Shown: positions 1 through 10,410, counted from the stretch's first letter. The stretch is DNA of 64,000 nucleotides from Aspidiotus rigidus (GCA_035079385.1 JAVHKY010000074.1:806001-870000); one strand, 5' to 3'. Notes: generated by a model from the sequence alone, not told the origin. Program-made: numbers and translations.

Positions 1-618
1 TATGGAAGTAAGCCGGGGTGTCACTTGTTGACTAGTTTCAGTGATTTGTAATTGATACCGTCTTTCCCTGGTGCCGACTGATTCTTACATTTTTTATCTC
101 CATTTATGCGTTCAACTACCTCCTCTGGCTCTAGTATGGGTTCAAAGTCCATAGCTAGATTACTTTTGGGGAACTTGGCGCCGAGGAACTACAGGACTAT
201 TGGTCTGATCTTGTCAGCCTTCCGTCCTTTTTCATTATTTGTGGATAGCCTAGGGTTCTTGGCTTACTTGGCTTCACTATAATCCTACATGGTTTCCCCC
301 ATGCTCCTGAGCCAAGTCTAGCCGAGTATATTGGAGGTTATTTTTTTCAAGTCTCTAAAGAGAAACCTAGTATACTGTATGTTAGGCCTAGCGAAAGTAG
401 CAAAGGTCGAAATTTTCAAGTCCCCAAAGTAGTTCAAGGCGGCCGTAGCTAGTATCAAAGAGGATGCCTAGTATACTATGATGGGCCCTATATAAGACCT
501 AGTATGCCCTAGTATATTGTATAGCAAAGGCCAACATTTTTCCAAATCTCTTAAGTAGGGCAAAGTCACTGATGACGCCATTAAGCGGGACAAAAAACTG
601 TGACAAGCCCTAGTAATG
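1..618. repeat. Repeat-rich flank with CCTAGTATA-type words
   Basis: No gene is visible. From about 365 to 530 the words cctagtatac, cctagtatgc and cctagtatat recur at short spacing. They match a longer array of the same word family near 25.7-26.4 kb. The rest of the stretch shows no coding potential. It is probably decayed transposon sequence. Confidence 0.4.
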
Positions 619-679
619 CTACAGGGCTGGGAACCGAAACAGGAACTGGATCCCGGAACCGAAAAGATACAGATTTTTC

Positions 680-750
680 AAAAGATAACCTGTTCTACGA
701 GTCGTTATTTTGAAAAATTCGCCGTGCGCCGTCTGGCAAAAACTGACCAC
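680..750. repeat. Fragment of the AACCTGTT foldback family
   Basis: The stretch aacctgttctacgag, followed by ttgaaaaattcgccgtgcg and a ccgtctggcaaaaact tail, has the same module order as the ends of the foldback elements near 7.3, 18.1 and 26.9 kb. No 45-bp repeat array accompanies it, so it is a truncated copy. Confidence 0.45.
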
Positions 751-790
751 CTGCATTCCAACCTCATACATACAGATTGATGGGCAAAAT

Positions 791-818
791 TCGTTAAAGT
801 CTAACACCTTCCTATAGT
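791..818. repeat. 28-bp target-site duplication, left copy
   Basis: The 28 bases beginning tcgttaaagtctaacacc recur exactly at 3854-3881. The copies bracket the Penelope-like element and its inverted terminal copy. The bases on either side differ. This is what a target-site duplication of a target-primed retroelement looks like. Confidence 0.8.
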
Positions 819-1500
819 ATTAAAAAGGGTTGTACTCAAGAGAGTAGCGTTTTACAAAAGATACCACACAAAAACAAGCAGCCGCGAGCGCTTTCGGTTA
901 ATTAACCATCTTCTAAGCATAAGTGAACGGAAGCGACTGAACCCAACATCAACGAAGACAGAGGAACACGAGATGAAATTCATGATTGAACTAGCGAGTC
1001 ATCAAATTGTGAATCATTCTCATACACTAATTCAATCAATCCCTCATCAGGAATGTACCTGTTTAGAACAGTGATGTCTTCATTATTCCGGTGTCTAATA
1101 ATTTCTATATTTTCCAAAGTTAACCGCTTGAAGTACGAATTCTCCCTATGGAGGAGGGCCTCAGAACCTGCCTTAAACTTATGGCCACTCTCAATTAAAT
1201 GATCGGAGAATGCCGATTCACCCAATTTACCCTTCTCCCAAGCCTTTTTATGGTCAGCTACCCGAATCTGGAGCTGGCGGCCTGTCATGCCTACGTAGAT
1301 ACCCGAGCAATCGTTGCACGCTACACTATAAACTCCACTCCTCTCGGCCACAGGAACGGGGACTTTTAATCTTACAAGTAAACATTTAACAACTTTGTTA
1401 AATTTCGGTTCTACTCTGATTGCGACTCCACGACCAAAAGGTTGGAGAACTTCATAACGATCAAATGGATCAGAACGGAATTGAGGAGGTGGTATGGACA
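819..1500 (-). pseudogene. Inverted 3'-end copy of the PLE (GIY-YIG endonuclease part)
   Basis: On the minus strand an open frame covers 980 to about 1560. It encodes the same GIY-YIG endonuclease as the forward element, including the GIYVGMTGRQLQIRVADHK motif and Cys pair (C-N-D-C) just before it. From 819 to about 1385 the DNA is nearly identical to the forward 3' end. Between about 1385 and 1500 the protein is only loosely similar to the forward copy (QPFGRG against RPFGFR), so this part comes from a diverged PLE or has undergone gene conversion. In this copy the frame between the RT tail and endonuclease is intact, unlike in the forward copy. It starts mid-protein, so it is a terminal-repeat fragment and not a gene. 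Confidence 0.75.
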
Positions 1501-3343
1501 GCTCAATGTCACTACAAGGCTCAACCTTTTGGTCCATTCGAGGTTGGCTTCCCTCCTTCATCGTGGTGAATTTGATTCGTTTATGAAATCCGTTAATGAA
1601 GGTTGTCGTGATTTTGAACGGGAATTAAAAGAAAAGAAAAATGGCAAAATTGACTCCCTCCTCAGTGCAAAAGCCTCGGCTGAGAAAAAAGATTGTGCTG
1701 AGGATGGAATTGTCCAACAGTTTCAGCCGCGTATCATCAACTACAGTAGAGTTGAGTTTAATGAAGACGAATTGACCCTCTTGGAGAAGGGACTAAAGTT
1801 CGGGTTACCTCCCCTCAAAAGTCAAGAGACCCTCATGGCGGATCTCACAGTGAAAATTGGACCTGGGGTAAATATCCAAAAGAAGTGTGCCGAAATGATC
1901 TGCAGTACCCCCCTCCCTCTCATGAGTAATGCTTGCCACGACTTGATTCTAGGCCTAAAGAGGAAGGTCAGGGAGGAGGGGTTAATCCTTACGAAAGCAG
2001 ATAAAAGTAATGCTGTCGTAATTATGAATAAGTCCTCCTACGTATCTGGAGTTTATGACATGCTCAGGCAGTGTGGTGCCCAAGAAAATGCATTTTTCAA
2101 TTTTCCAAATTTTATCAAAGAAGTGAGGAATCTCGTGAATAGTAGTCAATTTATTATCAAAAGCCCCTTGACTAAAAAGGCCATCTTGGAACCGAATCCG
2201 GTTCTTCTCCTCCTTTATGGGGTGCCGAAAGTTCACAAAAAAGATATCCCAATGCGGCCAGTTGTATCATTCGTTTCGTCACCTACTTATACCTTAGCTA
2301 AATACATCGATCGTTGGTTTAAGTCTCGAGTTGAGGTAAACTCTACATACTCAGTAAAGAACTCCGGTTTACTTGCAGATAAGTTGAAGGACCTCAGTCT
2401 TCCTCCTGGAACGACTTTATGTTCTTTTGATGTTGTAGGTTTATTTCCTCACATTCCAAAGGCCGTAGCCATGCAACACATGGGCGAGTTACTAGTTCAA
2501 GCTAACGTTCCTCACGAAGAATTTGCGGAATTCTTTAGCCTTCTAAATATCTGCTGGTCCCCTAATTTTTGTAAGTTTGATGGGAAATTTTTTGAGTTCC
2601 CCGAAGAAGTGGGGATTCCCATTGGCTCCTCCTTGGGTTCGCTCATTTCGGAGATATGTATGTCGAAATTCGAAAATGATTTATTTTCCTCTGGCCAGGT
2701 GTTCTTGAGTCACGTCCACTACTGGCATACGTACGTGGACGACGTATTATGTGCGTGGACCGGTCCTGTGGAACTCCTGAGTGAGTTCCTCAATTATTTA
2801 AATGGCCAATACCCTTCCATAAAATTCACATTGGAAGTCGGTGGCTTATCAATAAACTTTTTGGATTTGTCCATCTCTATTAATGATGGCATCCATGAGT
2901 TTGGTATTTATAGAAAGCAAACGTCGACCGATATCGTTATCCACGGTTCGTCCTTTTGTCCTACTGCCCATAAGATTGCGGCTTTCAATAGCCTAATTCA
3001 TCGACTGACTCAAATACCTTTGAGTCAGGCGGTTTTTCAAAAGGAACTTGTGACTATTAAGCACCTGGCCAGGGTTAATCAAGTTAGAGTGGATGTTGAC
3101 CTAATGGTCCGGAGGAAGCTCACTAGAAAATGCCTCGATTCCACAACCTCCCTCCCTAGGGACCACCTAGACAGTAGAAAGATGTGGATTAGAATTCCTT
3201 TCCTGGGCAAGTTCTCTTTGAAATTGGGACGTGTCCTCCGCCCCTTTGGATTCCGGCCAGCATTTTATAATCCTAACACAGTTAAAAGTTTACTTGTAAG
3301 ATTAAAAGACCCCGTTCCTGTAGCCGAGAAGTGGAGTTTATAG
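1442..3343 (+). pseudogene. Penelope-like reverse transcriptase ORF
   Basis: The open frame of about 633 codons contains the RT palm motifs in order. An RPVVSF block is followed by SFDVVGLFPHIP (motif A), GIPIGSSLGSLISE (motif B), the catalytic YVDD near residues 431-434 (motif C) and INFLDLSIS further on. The enzyme would copy the element RNA into DNA at a nick. The true start is uncertain: the frame opens with TTG inside the inverted terminal copy, and the first useful ATG is near 1583. The frame stops at 3343 after PVAEKWSL, just where the linker to the endonuclease should continue. The inverted copy has two extra bases here and stays open, so this stop comes from a 2-bp deletion. RT identity is sure; activity is unlikely. 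Confidence 0.85.
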
Positions 3344-3689
3344 TGTAGCGTGCAACGATTGCTCGGGTATCTACGTAGGCATGACAGGCCGCCAGCTCCA
3401 GATTCGGGTAGCTGACCATAAAAAGGCTTGGGAGAAGGGTAAATTGGATGAATCGGCATTCTCCGATCATTTAATTGAGAGTGGCCATAAGTTTAAGGAA
3501 GGTTCTGAGGCCCTCCTCCATAGGAAGAATTCGTACTTCAAGCGGTTGGCTTTGGAAAATATAGAAATTATTAGACACCGAAATAATGAAGACATCACTG
3601 TTCTAAACAGATACATTCCTGATGAGGGATTGATTGAATTAGTGTATGAGAATGATTCACAATTTGATGACTCGCTAGTTCAATCATGA
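3330..3689 (+). pseudogene. GIY-YIG endonuclease domain of the PLE, frameshifted from RT
   Basis: The frame continues from about 3330 after the frameshift and ends with TGA at 3689. It begins GVYSVACNDCSGIYVGMTGR, which carries the GIY and YxG core and the paired cysteines typical of PLE endonucleases. A histidine-bearing SDHLIESGH segment and an E-rich tail follow. In an active PLE this domain is fused to the RT and nicks the target. Here it lies in a different frame from the RT ORF. The first ATG in frame is at 3381, inside the GIY-YIG motif, so translation from it would not give a complete domain. Confidence 0.8.
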
Positions 3690-3853
3690 ATTTCATCTCG
3701 TGTTCCTCTGTCTTCGTTGATGTTGGGTTCAGTCGCTTCCGTTCACTTACGCTTAGAAGATGGTTAATTAACCGAAAGAGCTCGCGGCTGCTTGTTTTTG
3801 TGTGGTATCATTTGTAAAACGCTACTCTTTTGAGTACAACACTTTTTAATAAG

Positions 3854-3881
3854 TCGTTAAAGTCTAACACCTTCCTATAGT
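3854..3881. repeat. 28-bp target-site duplication, right copy
   Basis: This is the exact second copy of the 28 bases at 791-818. The older PLE relic resumes immediately after it. Confidence 0.8.
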
Positions 3882-4620
3882 TTGTAGAATTGTCTGTATC
3901 CCACCATTGATTTTGTTGTCGAAGTGGGGGGGGGGGAGCTTCCATAAACTTTCTTGACCGTTCTATCTCCATTGTTGGTGGCCTGCATAGTTTTGAGATT
4001 TTTTGTAGAAATATCGCATAAGCTCGCCGCTTTCAATAGCTTCATCCACCGCCTAGTTTCTATCCCTCTTTTCTCTCTGGCTTCCTTTGAGGAGGTTAAT
4101 GTGATCAAGTATCTCACCCGTTTGGAACTTGATGTTGATCGTATGGTCTGGAAGAAACTTGTTTCCAAAGCCTTAGATTCCACCCCAGAGAGGAAGTTAA
4201 ATGGGTTCGTTCATCCTATTCAGGCAAGCTTCCTTTCAGTTTTCATCCTGGTTTTCATAACTTTAACACAGTTCGCAGTCTCTTCTGCTGGCTAAAGGAT
4301 CTCGTCCCGATTTTTGAGAGAAGTGGAGTCTACAGGCTCTAGTGTTCCGACTGTGTGGCTGTCTATATAGGGGAGACCAGTCGGCAGCTTTGTACCAGAG
4401 TTGGTGAAGTCAGTGCCACCCACCTCGGAAAAAGATCGACTTTTGCTGAACATCTTTCGGATTTCGACCATAAATTTGATCTCGAATAAGCCGTCTGGCT
4501 CCATTGTGAGAATTATTTCCGCCGACGGTTAGCTCTCAAACTCATATTGAAATTGTTCACCTTTGCATTAAGGAGAAGTTACACGCTTGAATCGTTTCTC
4601 CCCCGAATAAGCCCCCTGGA
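3882..4620 (+). pseudogene. Older, decayed Penelope-like element relic
   Basis: Translated in pieces, this stretch matches the RT tail and endonuclease of the younger element. YPTIDFVVEVGG corresponds to YPSIKFTLEVGG, INFLDRSISIVGGLHSFEI to INFLDLSISINDGIHEFGI, and KLAAFNSFIHRLVSIPL to KIAAFNSLIHRLTQIPL. A diverged GIY-YIG core (CSDCVAVYIGETSRQL) follows near 4345. Frames shift several times, there are in-frame stops, and a poly-G tract lies near 3925. It is a different, older PLE lineage. The young PLE inserted within it, since the relic's RT resumes directly at the target-site duplication. Confidence 0.7.
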
Positions 4621-5346
4621 AATGAAATATGAATATAGCTTATCTGCAAAGTAGAACCTAGATACCTCTGAGGACTGGGTTTTGTGGAGCGGAGATGGAC
4701 ACTATACTAACAACCATGAGTCAAGGTACCGAGAAATGTTATGAAAAATGATTTTACTTTTGTAAGATATTTCATTTCTGCAACGAAGAGAGAAAAAAAA
4801 GAACTACCTATAATGGTAACACTGTCGACACGTTCTTCTTTCGGTAGGATGCATGTGCCATCAGCTGAGCTTGATAAACTGGTGCTCTGTACACAATGTG
4901 CTCCGAGCTTGTTCATTCTCGTTCACGGCAGTCCACATTGAAACACGCACGTCAACGTAAACTTGAACGAGCTTCGCGTGTCGCCTCTACTTTCTGACGA
5001 TCGACATGTCGCTTTGCTCGCAAACGTTCAACATAATTTCACTCCTTCGCGGTTCGTGCTTCAGTAGGTGCTGAGCTTATACCGACGACGATGGTACTTC
5101 GCGGTGCGCCAGTCGTGGGACAAAATTAAGACTTTGATTCGCGCGTAATTCGTATAATTGCTAAATTGAATGCATCTTATTTCGTTTACAGTTTCGAGGA
5201 AGTTCGTCTATATCGTATGATTAAATTATCGCTGTGATGTATTCTATTTCCAGTTCGTAGAATTCGTTTCTACCTGTTCGAATTTACAATTTTTGCTACC
5301 GCGATTATCATTTTTCTCCTTCATCCTCCGTCGCTCGTGTGTGATA
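4621..5346. other. Non-coding stretch upstream of elongase exon 1A
   Basis: No convincing gene is seen. The last few hundred bases lead into elongase exon 1A and should hold its promoter and leader. Two polypyrimidine/AG sites (near 5190 and 5253) could be 3' splice sites for a leader exon, but I cannot choose between them. Confidence 0.3.
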
Positions 5347-5675
5347 ATGGAAGCTGTAACAAACATCTCGAAACCTGTCATCCCCTCGTACGCGTACATG
5401 TTCGATTTCGAGGAGAAATTTAGCCACCTCGATGTAAGAGAATGGATGCTGAATCATTGGACGTACGGCTTTTGGTTTTGCGGCATTTATATGATTCTCA
5501 TATTTTCGCTGCAAAACTATATGCAAAAGCGAGAAAAATTTCAATTAAAAAAAGTACTGGTTTTATGGAACCTGTGTTTGGCAGTATTTAGCATTATCGG
5601 TGCCAGTAGGACGTTACCAGAGTTGATTCATGTCTTGAAGAATTTTGGAATCTATCATTCGGTCTGCGTTCAAAG
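5347..5675 (+). CDS. ELOVL6-type fatty-acid elongase, first coding exon 1A
   Basis: ATG at 5347 opens 109 codons plus two bases, ending at a good GTAAAT donor (5676). The peptide is the N-terminal third of an ELO-family very-long-chain fatty-acid elongase, an ER membrane condensing enzyme. It has FDFEEKFSHLDVREWM, a first membrane segment around YGFWFCGIYMILIFSL, a YMQKREKFQLKKVLVLWN block and a second membrane segment ending SRTLPELIHVL, then GIYHSVC. It is about 60% identical by eye to exon 1B at 36.6 kb and ends at the same residue and splice phase (codon split AG|N). I see no matching 3' exon before 41.75 kb. It may be an alternative first exon joined to that exon, which would give 292 residues. 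Otherwise it is a stranded partial duplicate. Its clean frame, good donor and mostly conservative changes argue that it is used. Confidence 0.8.
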
Positions 5676-6978
5676 GTAAATACATAGACACGACATCGTA
5701 CCTATCTATGCAATATTAGCGTTTATAACTACCTATAATATCCGAGCATCATTCGATCAATAATGCGTGAACCGCAATAGGCGTTTATGAAGCCCCCTTA
5801 AATACGCATGGTAACACGTTGTATCGAGTAGGGTAAATATTGCTCGTGAATATATCTCACATCTAATTTAATAGATATCGCAGTGAGATTTGTTATAGGT
5901 AAATAAATCATTAGGTATCTGTCAGCAAAAATTGAAAATACTCGAACGTCATTCATAACCTCATCAGCAGAAAAACGTAACCGTGCATAATTTAGGTGAC
6001 ATTGGTTTCTGTTTATCGAGTGACTTTTTACTCAAATTTCTGTTGGTCACGTGATGTTCTATGCAAAAGTGGAGTTTTCTTTGAGGGGGCAGTGTGAAAT
6101 TAGACCTGTGATGAGAGTACAATATAATCTAATTTCCCCCTTAAGGATGGCCTGAAATCTTTTGATCTTGATCTGGTATGCAGCAAAGTCTATATCATTC
6201 GTGAAAGGGGCGCGGAGACGAATGAGAATTTACTACGTCGGGTGACAGATTTTTTCCACAACACTACCTGCGAGGAACTCTGCTGCGATATTGAATCTCC
6301 TTCCCTCTCATTAGTTGGTACGCCTTTGATCTCGCTATCTCGAAATATCTCATCAATTTGAAACCTATTTTGAGATAGAATGAAAAAGTACCTGTTAAAG
6401 TTTCGACTTTCTCGTTCAGAATTGAGCCTGCGGCCCTTGCGAGTGAAGCCGTCCTGGAACTTGAGAGCAGGCACTAGTCCACACAAAAAAAACTTCTCGA
6501 AAGAGAGATTGGAGAGAATTGCATTATGCCTTTGTTTTTCAACATATCTCCATTGTGCCCGTTTTGGTGCCGGTCACGAGAAGGCACCTCCTTCATCGGA
6601 CCTCCTCATAGACGATGATTTCATTCGAATCAAGGGAAACTTACGTCCACCACCCACTTCCCGTTTACATTGTTCGTGATACTCGCTGACCAACCGCATT
6701 GGTTTCCATGATGCAATGATATTACTTTTTGGCATACACACAGGAAAGGGTTGAATTCTTTGTACATGAACTTTACAAATTCACATTTCACATAAATCCC
6801 ATGCTTTGAAAACACGCTTACTTCAGTCTTCAAACGTTGCTGCTGATCTGATATGAAGTTTGGTCTCTTAGGCAGGCACCAGGTTTCTAGAAAAGTTTAA
6901 TAAAATATCAACTTCCACGTAGGAAACGCACACCCTACATTTTGAATCTTTTTCGACCTTAAACTATTCCAAAAATGA
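5676..6978. other. Non-coding stretch after exon 1A
   Basis: This is presumed intron of the elongase gene, or intergenic sequence if exon 1A is orphaned. Short frames here have no recognisable protein. No repeat family stands out. Confidence 0.3.
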
Positions 6979-7660
6979 CGGCTTCCTTAACGGTGTTAGA
7001 CTAGGAACGCAGGGAACCTGTTCTATGGGTTGAAAAATAATACATCATTTAACTCGCATTAGGATAGCCCCTTCAGATAACTAAATATGCAATACTTTGC
7101 ACACCAATTAGCTTAGCCCCTTCACTAAGCCAGATATGCAAAAATTCAAACATAATAAGTCCCCCTTCTATCATATATTACGGGTTGCGAGTCGAAATTT
7201 TTCCCCCGCCGGTCATATGTCGCTCGAGAATGGAAATTAAGTCCCCCTCCAATCATACACAGCTCGAGATTTAAGAAATTTTAACAGGAAACCTATTCTA
7301 TGCGTTTTTTGAAAAATTTGGCGTACGTTGTCCTGCAAAAAACTTGGAAAAATTTCGACTCTCGAGCTATATACGATAGGAGGGAGACTTGAAGAAATTT
7401 CCATTCTCGAGCTATATACGTGATAGGAGGGGGCCTCAGATTTTCAATTCTCGAGGTATATATGATAGAAGGGGGACTTGTGATGTTTGAAGCACTGCAT
7501 ACCTGGTTCATTGAAGGAGCTAAGCCAATTGGTGTACAAAGCATTGCTTGTCTAGTTACTTGAAGGGGCTATTCTAATGCGGATCATATAATGTATTATT
7601 TTTCAACCCGTAGAACAGGTTCCTTGCGTTCCTCGTTTTACAATGCTGAGGAATTGACAC
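6979..7660. mobile_element. Foldback element with 45-bp internal repeat (most complete copy)
   Basis: The left end carries ggaacgcagggaacctgttc and then tgggttgaaaaataa. The right end is its reverse complement, with gtagaacaggttccttgcg near 7611-7635. The next inner blocks also pair. A ccccttcagataactaaata block with a tgcaa...caccaattagcttag run (7068-7165) pairs with 7450-7575. The centre holds units of the 45-bp repeat (tatcatatatagctcgag core). Long paired arms with no coding content make this a non-autonomous foldback element. Superfamily is not recognised. A second, partial set of ends (about 7285-7320) appears nested inside. Confidence 0.65.
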
Positions 7661-7686
7661 GGTCCAAAACGTTACGGCTCGACATA

Positions 7687-7833
7687 ATGACAGAATACTC
7701 AAAGAGTAGAGTAAACTAGAAACTAATTACAAAGACCGTAGATATAAAGGAGAAGATGCGAGATCTTCTCCTTTATATCTGCGGTCTTTGTAATTAGTTT
7801 CTAGTTTACTCTACTCTTTGAGTATTCTGTCAT
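7687..7833. repeat. Near-perfect 71-bp inverted repeat with 5-nt loop
   Basis: 7687-7757 and 7763-7833 are reverse complements, with one mismatch that I can find. The loop is gcgag. The word aatgctgaggaa occurs just outside on both sides of a slightly larger unit (7650-7661 and 7834-7845). The near identity means a very recent event, such as a template switch or a foldback insertion. Transcribed, it would form a long hairpin RNA. Confidence 0.85.
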
Positions 7834-7839
7834 AATGCT

Positions 7840-7975
7840 GAGGAAGTCGTCGTTTTTCTACACCTCCCTCCTATCATATATTATAGCTCGGGAGTCGAAA
7901 TTATTCCAAGTTTTTCGCCGGACAGCGTACGGTGAATTCCATAGAACAGGTTTCTTGTTAAAATTTGGGAAAATA
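7840..7975. repeat. Truncated foldback-family end
   Basis: A 45-bp unit (tcctatcatatattatagctc) is followed by aagtttttcgccggacagcg and then catagaacaggtttcttgtt. This is the terminal module order of the foldback family in reverse orientation. It may be the displaced right end of the nested copy that starts near 7285. Confidence 0.5.
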
Positions 7976-9557
7976 CCCAACTCCGAATTATGCGATCGTG
8001 GCACTAGGAGAGATCTGACGAGCAAAATAAGGTCTTTGCTCGAAGTTGTGTTATATTTGTAAGCATACAGTGTGCCTATGTGGTGTCCGCAGAAAAAGTT
8101 GCCAGAATCTCTAGGTAGGCTCTGTCGCGAATGTGACTCGAGGCACTTTGGTTCTTTTGTGATAGAAGTTTTGCAGTCACATCAAAGGATCGTGGCTACT
8201 TCTTTATAAAGTTGATTTCTAACCACAAAATTACTTGTCCGTGACTTTATTGTGACGACTATTTCTTTTCTTATGAAGCAGTTTTCACAGTCCTCATCTT
8301 GTGAGTCATTCTCCTCATCATCCCATGACTCCGCTTCCACCAAAATCTTGAGGTGAGGGTATCCAAAAAATTAGGTTTTTCTAGCTATTGGACTTGCTGG
8401 TATGTGAGCCACCGCTTTGAACTTCTCCAGTGAGTGGCAACGTTACTCAAGGTATATATGAGGCATGGCGATCTTGTGTGGCTTCTTGAAGCACACATGC
8501 AACACATTTGGGAAACTCTAGATCTAATTGTTGAATTATGTACTTGAATGTCCTGTATTGCACCTCCGACACAACTCAGTGGGCTTCAAAATTGTATCTA
8601 TAAGTATGTAAGGAGAAGTCCGTCCAACACGAGAGCTATCTCAGTGGAGGGAAATAAAAATATATTTCAATATAAAAAAGGCGTAGTTTATATTATCGTC
8701 ATATTGTGACTTGAATGTGTCCTGCAAACTGCTCATATATGTGACTCACTTGTATCTGAGTTACCGTGTAATGCATTGAGTTCACAGCAAATATTTTGCA
8801 CATCAGGGAATCGTTTGAAAATTGAAAGAAATTTGTTGAAAACTATTTTGAGACTTGAAGAATCCCGATTTTCCAAGTTCTCATTGTATGACGTCACACT
8901 CTGACTGCGAAACCGGTGGGTGCACGCTTGTGCAAGTTTTGGGTGAAAATAGCGCGTATGCGCAAAATGCGATAACCGGTTTGCGTGCAAGACATAATAC
9001 GTCGCACATTTGCGCCAATTCAAAATCAATTTAATAAACTTACAATATTGTGCAGGTCTTACTACAATAGTTTTTTACAAAGTGACTATAGATTACTTTT
9101 TGACGCTTTTTGGGTGCCCTCTGATGCTACCCTCTTCTTCTTTTACTTGGGTTATCTCACCTTTTGGAGGCACCCTAACCAGGAAGCTCACCGTGTCTGT
9201 AATCTTCCTTGCTCTTTGTCTACATTTTTGCCAGACGGAATCCGTCTGACGGATAGACGCGAGTGCGGAAATTTTCTAAACTAAGTAGACATCGAATTCC
9301 TCGGTACTTATGAGTAAAATTGATAGTCTCATCTTATCTATTTCCTTTAAGTTTTCTTTATTAATTGTTTCCTTTTTTCGCAACTCCTATTTCTTGTAGC
9401 GGGCGTTTGTAATTTGCACACACGGTACTACTTTCGATTGAGTAAATTTCACACATCAAATTTAATTTCATATACTTATCGTAAACTGAAATGATGCTAA
9501 TAAAAAAAAAGGGGGTTTTAAAAATACAAATTAATTCAATGTGATACATCCATTTAA
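7976..9557. other. No recognised gene
   Basis: Short open frames on both strands (for example 8733-9029 minus and 8985-9284 plus) overlap and match nothing I recognise. A TGACGTCA palindrome lies near 8890. It appears to be intergenic or intronic DNA. Confidence 0.3.
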
Positions 9558-10410
9558 TTACAAATAAAATATTATGTGGATTATTCTGGGCACAGGTAAG
9601 TAACCAGTTCGTTTGACAAAATGCAGGCGACTTATTTCGTGATTTTGAAATGCAACCTTTAGATCATTGATGTACTTCTTCTTGTTAGTGTACGGCGTCC
9701 ACAACTTCTTCTGTGAGTTGAGATTCCGAATACCAACGTAGGTGTCTGTTTGAAACTGTATAAGCATCTCAGTGAATAAGAAGATATCAGGCTGGCTCTT
9801 GTAGAATGATTCATTCAGCCTACTATGAAAAAATTCACATGCGTTAGTTGTAGGATCAAGGTTGGCTGTTTCACACCCCATACTCGAAGGAAATCTCGCA
9901 TCGTCGTTAATGTAATTCTTATAGAGGTATTCAGTGAACTTTATAATGCCGGACATTGAGGTCGAATAGGAATTAAATCAGTTGTGAATGCACAGGCACG
10001 GATTTACGGGTACATTTTTTTTGGGTGGGATATTCTATCGTTCAAAAATTTTTTTCCCCGCTCGGAAAATGTAGTCAAATTAGACAATTTTAGTCTTTTT
10101 TGGAGGTTTTGGGGGGATATATCCCCCTTATCCCCCCCCCGTAAATCCGCGCCTGATGCATCGTGAACTTCATCAGGACTAAGAAATGGTAGACCGAAGA
10201 CGTATCTCAACCACTTCCCTTCTTCTGATATTATTGTCTCTCCATCATCTGTCTTTGATTTTTGGTACATGCTCTGTAAACCTAAGTGCTGTATCTGCCG
10301 ATACCAGGCCTGTCGCAAATAGAATCGACAACCAATAAGCTGTCCATACAGCAAGCATGGCAGTATGAATCCCAGTTTCGAAATCAACAACGTGGACAAA
10401 CTTCAAGTAG
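9558..10410 (-). pseudogene. Mutator-like (MULE) transposase relic, interrupted by a MITE
   Basis: Read on the minus strand, the order is a DFETGIH segment (about 10380), then IGCRFYLRQAWYRQIQHLGL, then EEGKWLRYVFGLPFLSPDEV. A break follows, then NYINDDARFP and TTNACEFFHSRLNESFYKS. This is the order of the C-terminal half of MULE-type transposases found in insect genomes, where a GCRFHxxQAWYRxIQ block is followed by a TTNxxExxHxRLN block. Frame changes occur before GCRF and after the MITE site. Removing the MITE and one copy of its flanking atgca rejoins DEVHDA with FTTDLIPI. The N-terminal half is missing and the gene is dead. Confidence 0.65.
9993..10155. mobile_element. MITE with CAGGCRCGGATTTACGG termini inside the MULE relic
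   Basis: The left end caggcacggatttacgg and right end ccgtaaatccgcgcctg are inverted repeats. The element of about 163 bp has no coding sequence and is rich in T and poly-C/poly-G runs. The flanks atgca (9988-9992) and atgca (10156-10160) form a 5-bp direct repeat, probably the target-site duplication. A related element lies at 11507-11644. Confidence 0.7.

Larger units (their letters stand above)
819..3853 (+). mobile_element. Penelope-like retroelement with inverted terminal copy
   Basis: The unit runs between two exact 28-bp direct repeats. It has a forward element encoding a reverse transcriptase and a GIY-YIG endonuclease. At its left end is an inverted copy of its own 3' end: 819-1385 matches the reverse complement of about 3285-3853 at an estimated 97-98% by eye. 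PLEs are known to carry such pseudo-LTRs in direct or inverted orientation, often with variable target-site duplications. The element is young, since the two ends barely differ. It is probably inactive, because a 2-bp difference breaks the frame between the two domains. It inserted into an older, diverged PLE. Confidence 0.85.

Noticed and set aside
1982..2236. Minus-strand ORF within the PLE
   Set aside because: Shadow of the reverse transcriptase frame.
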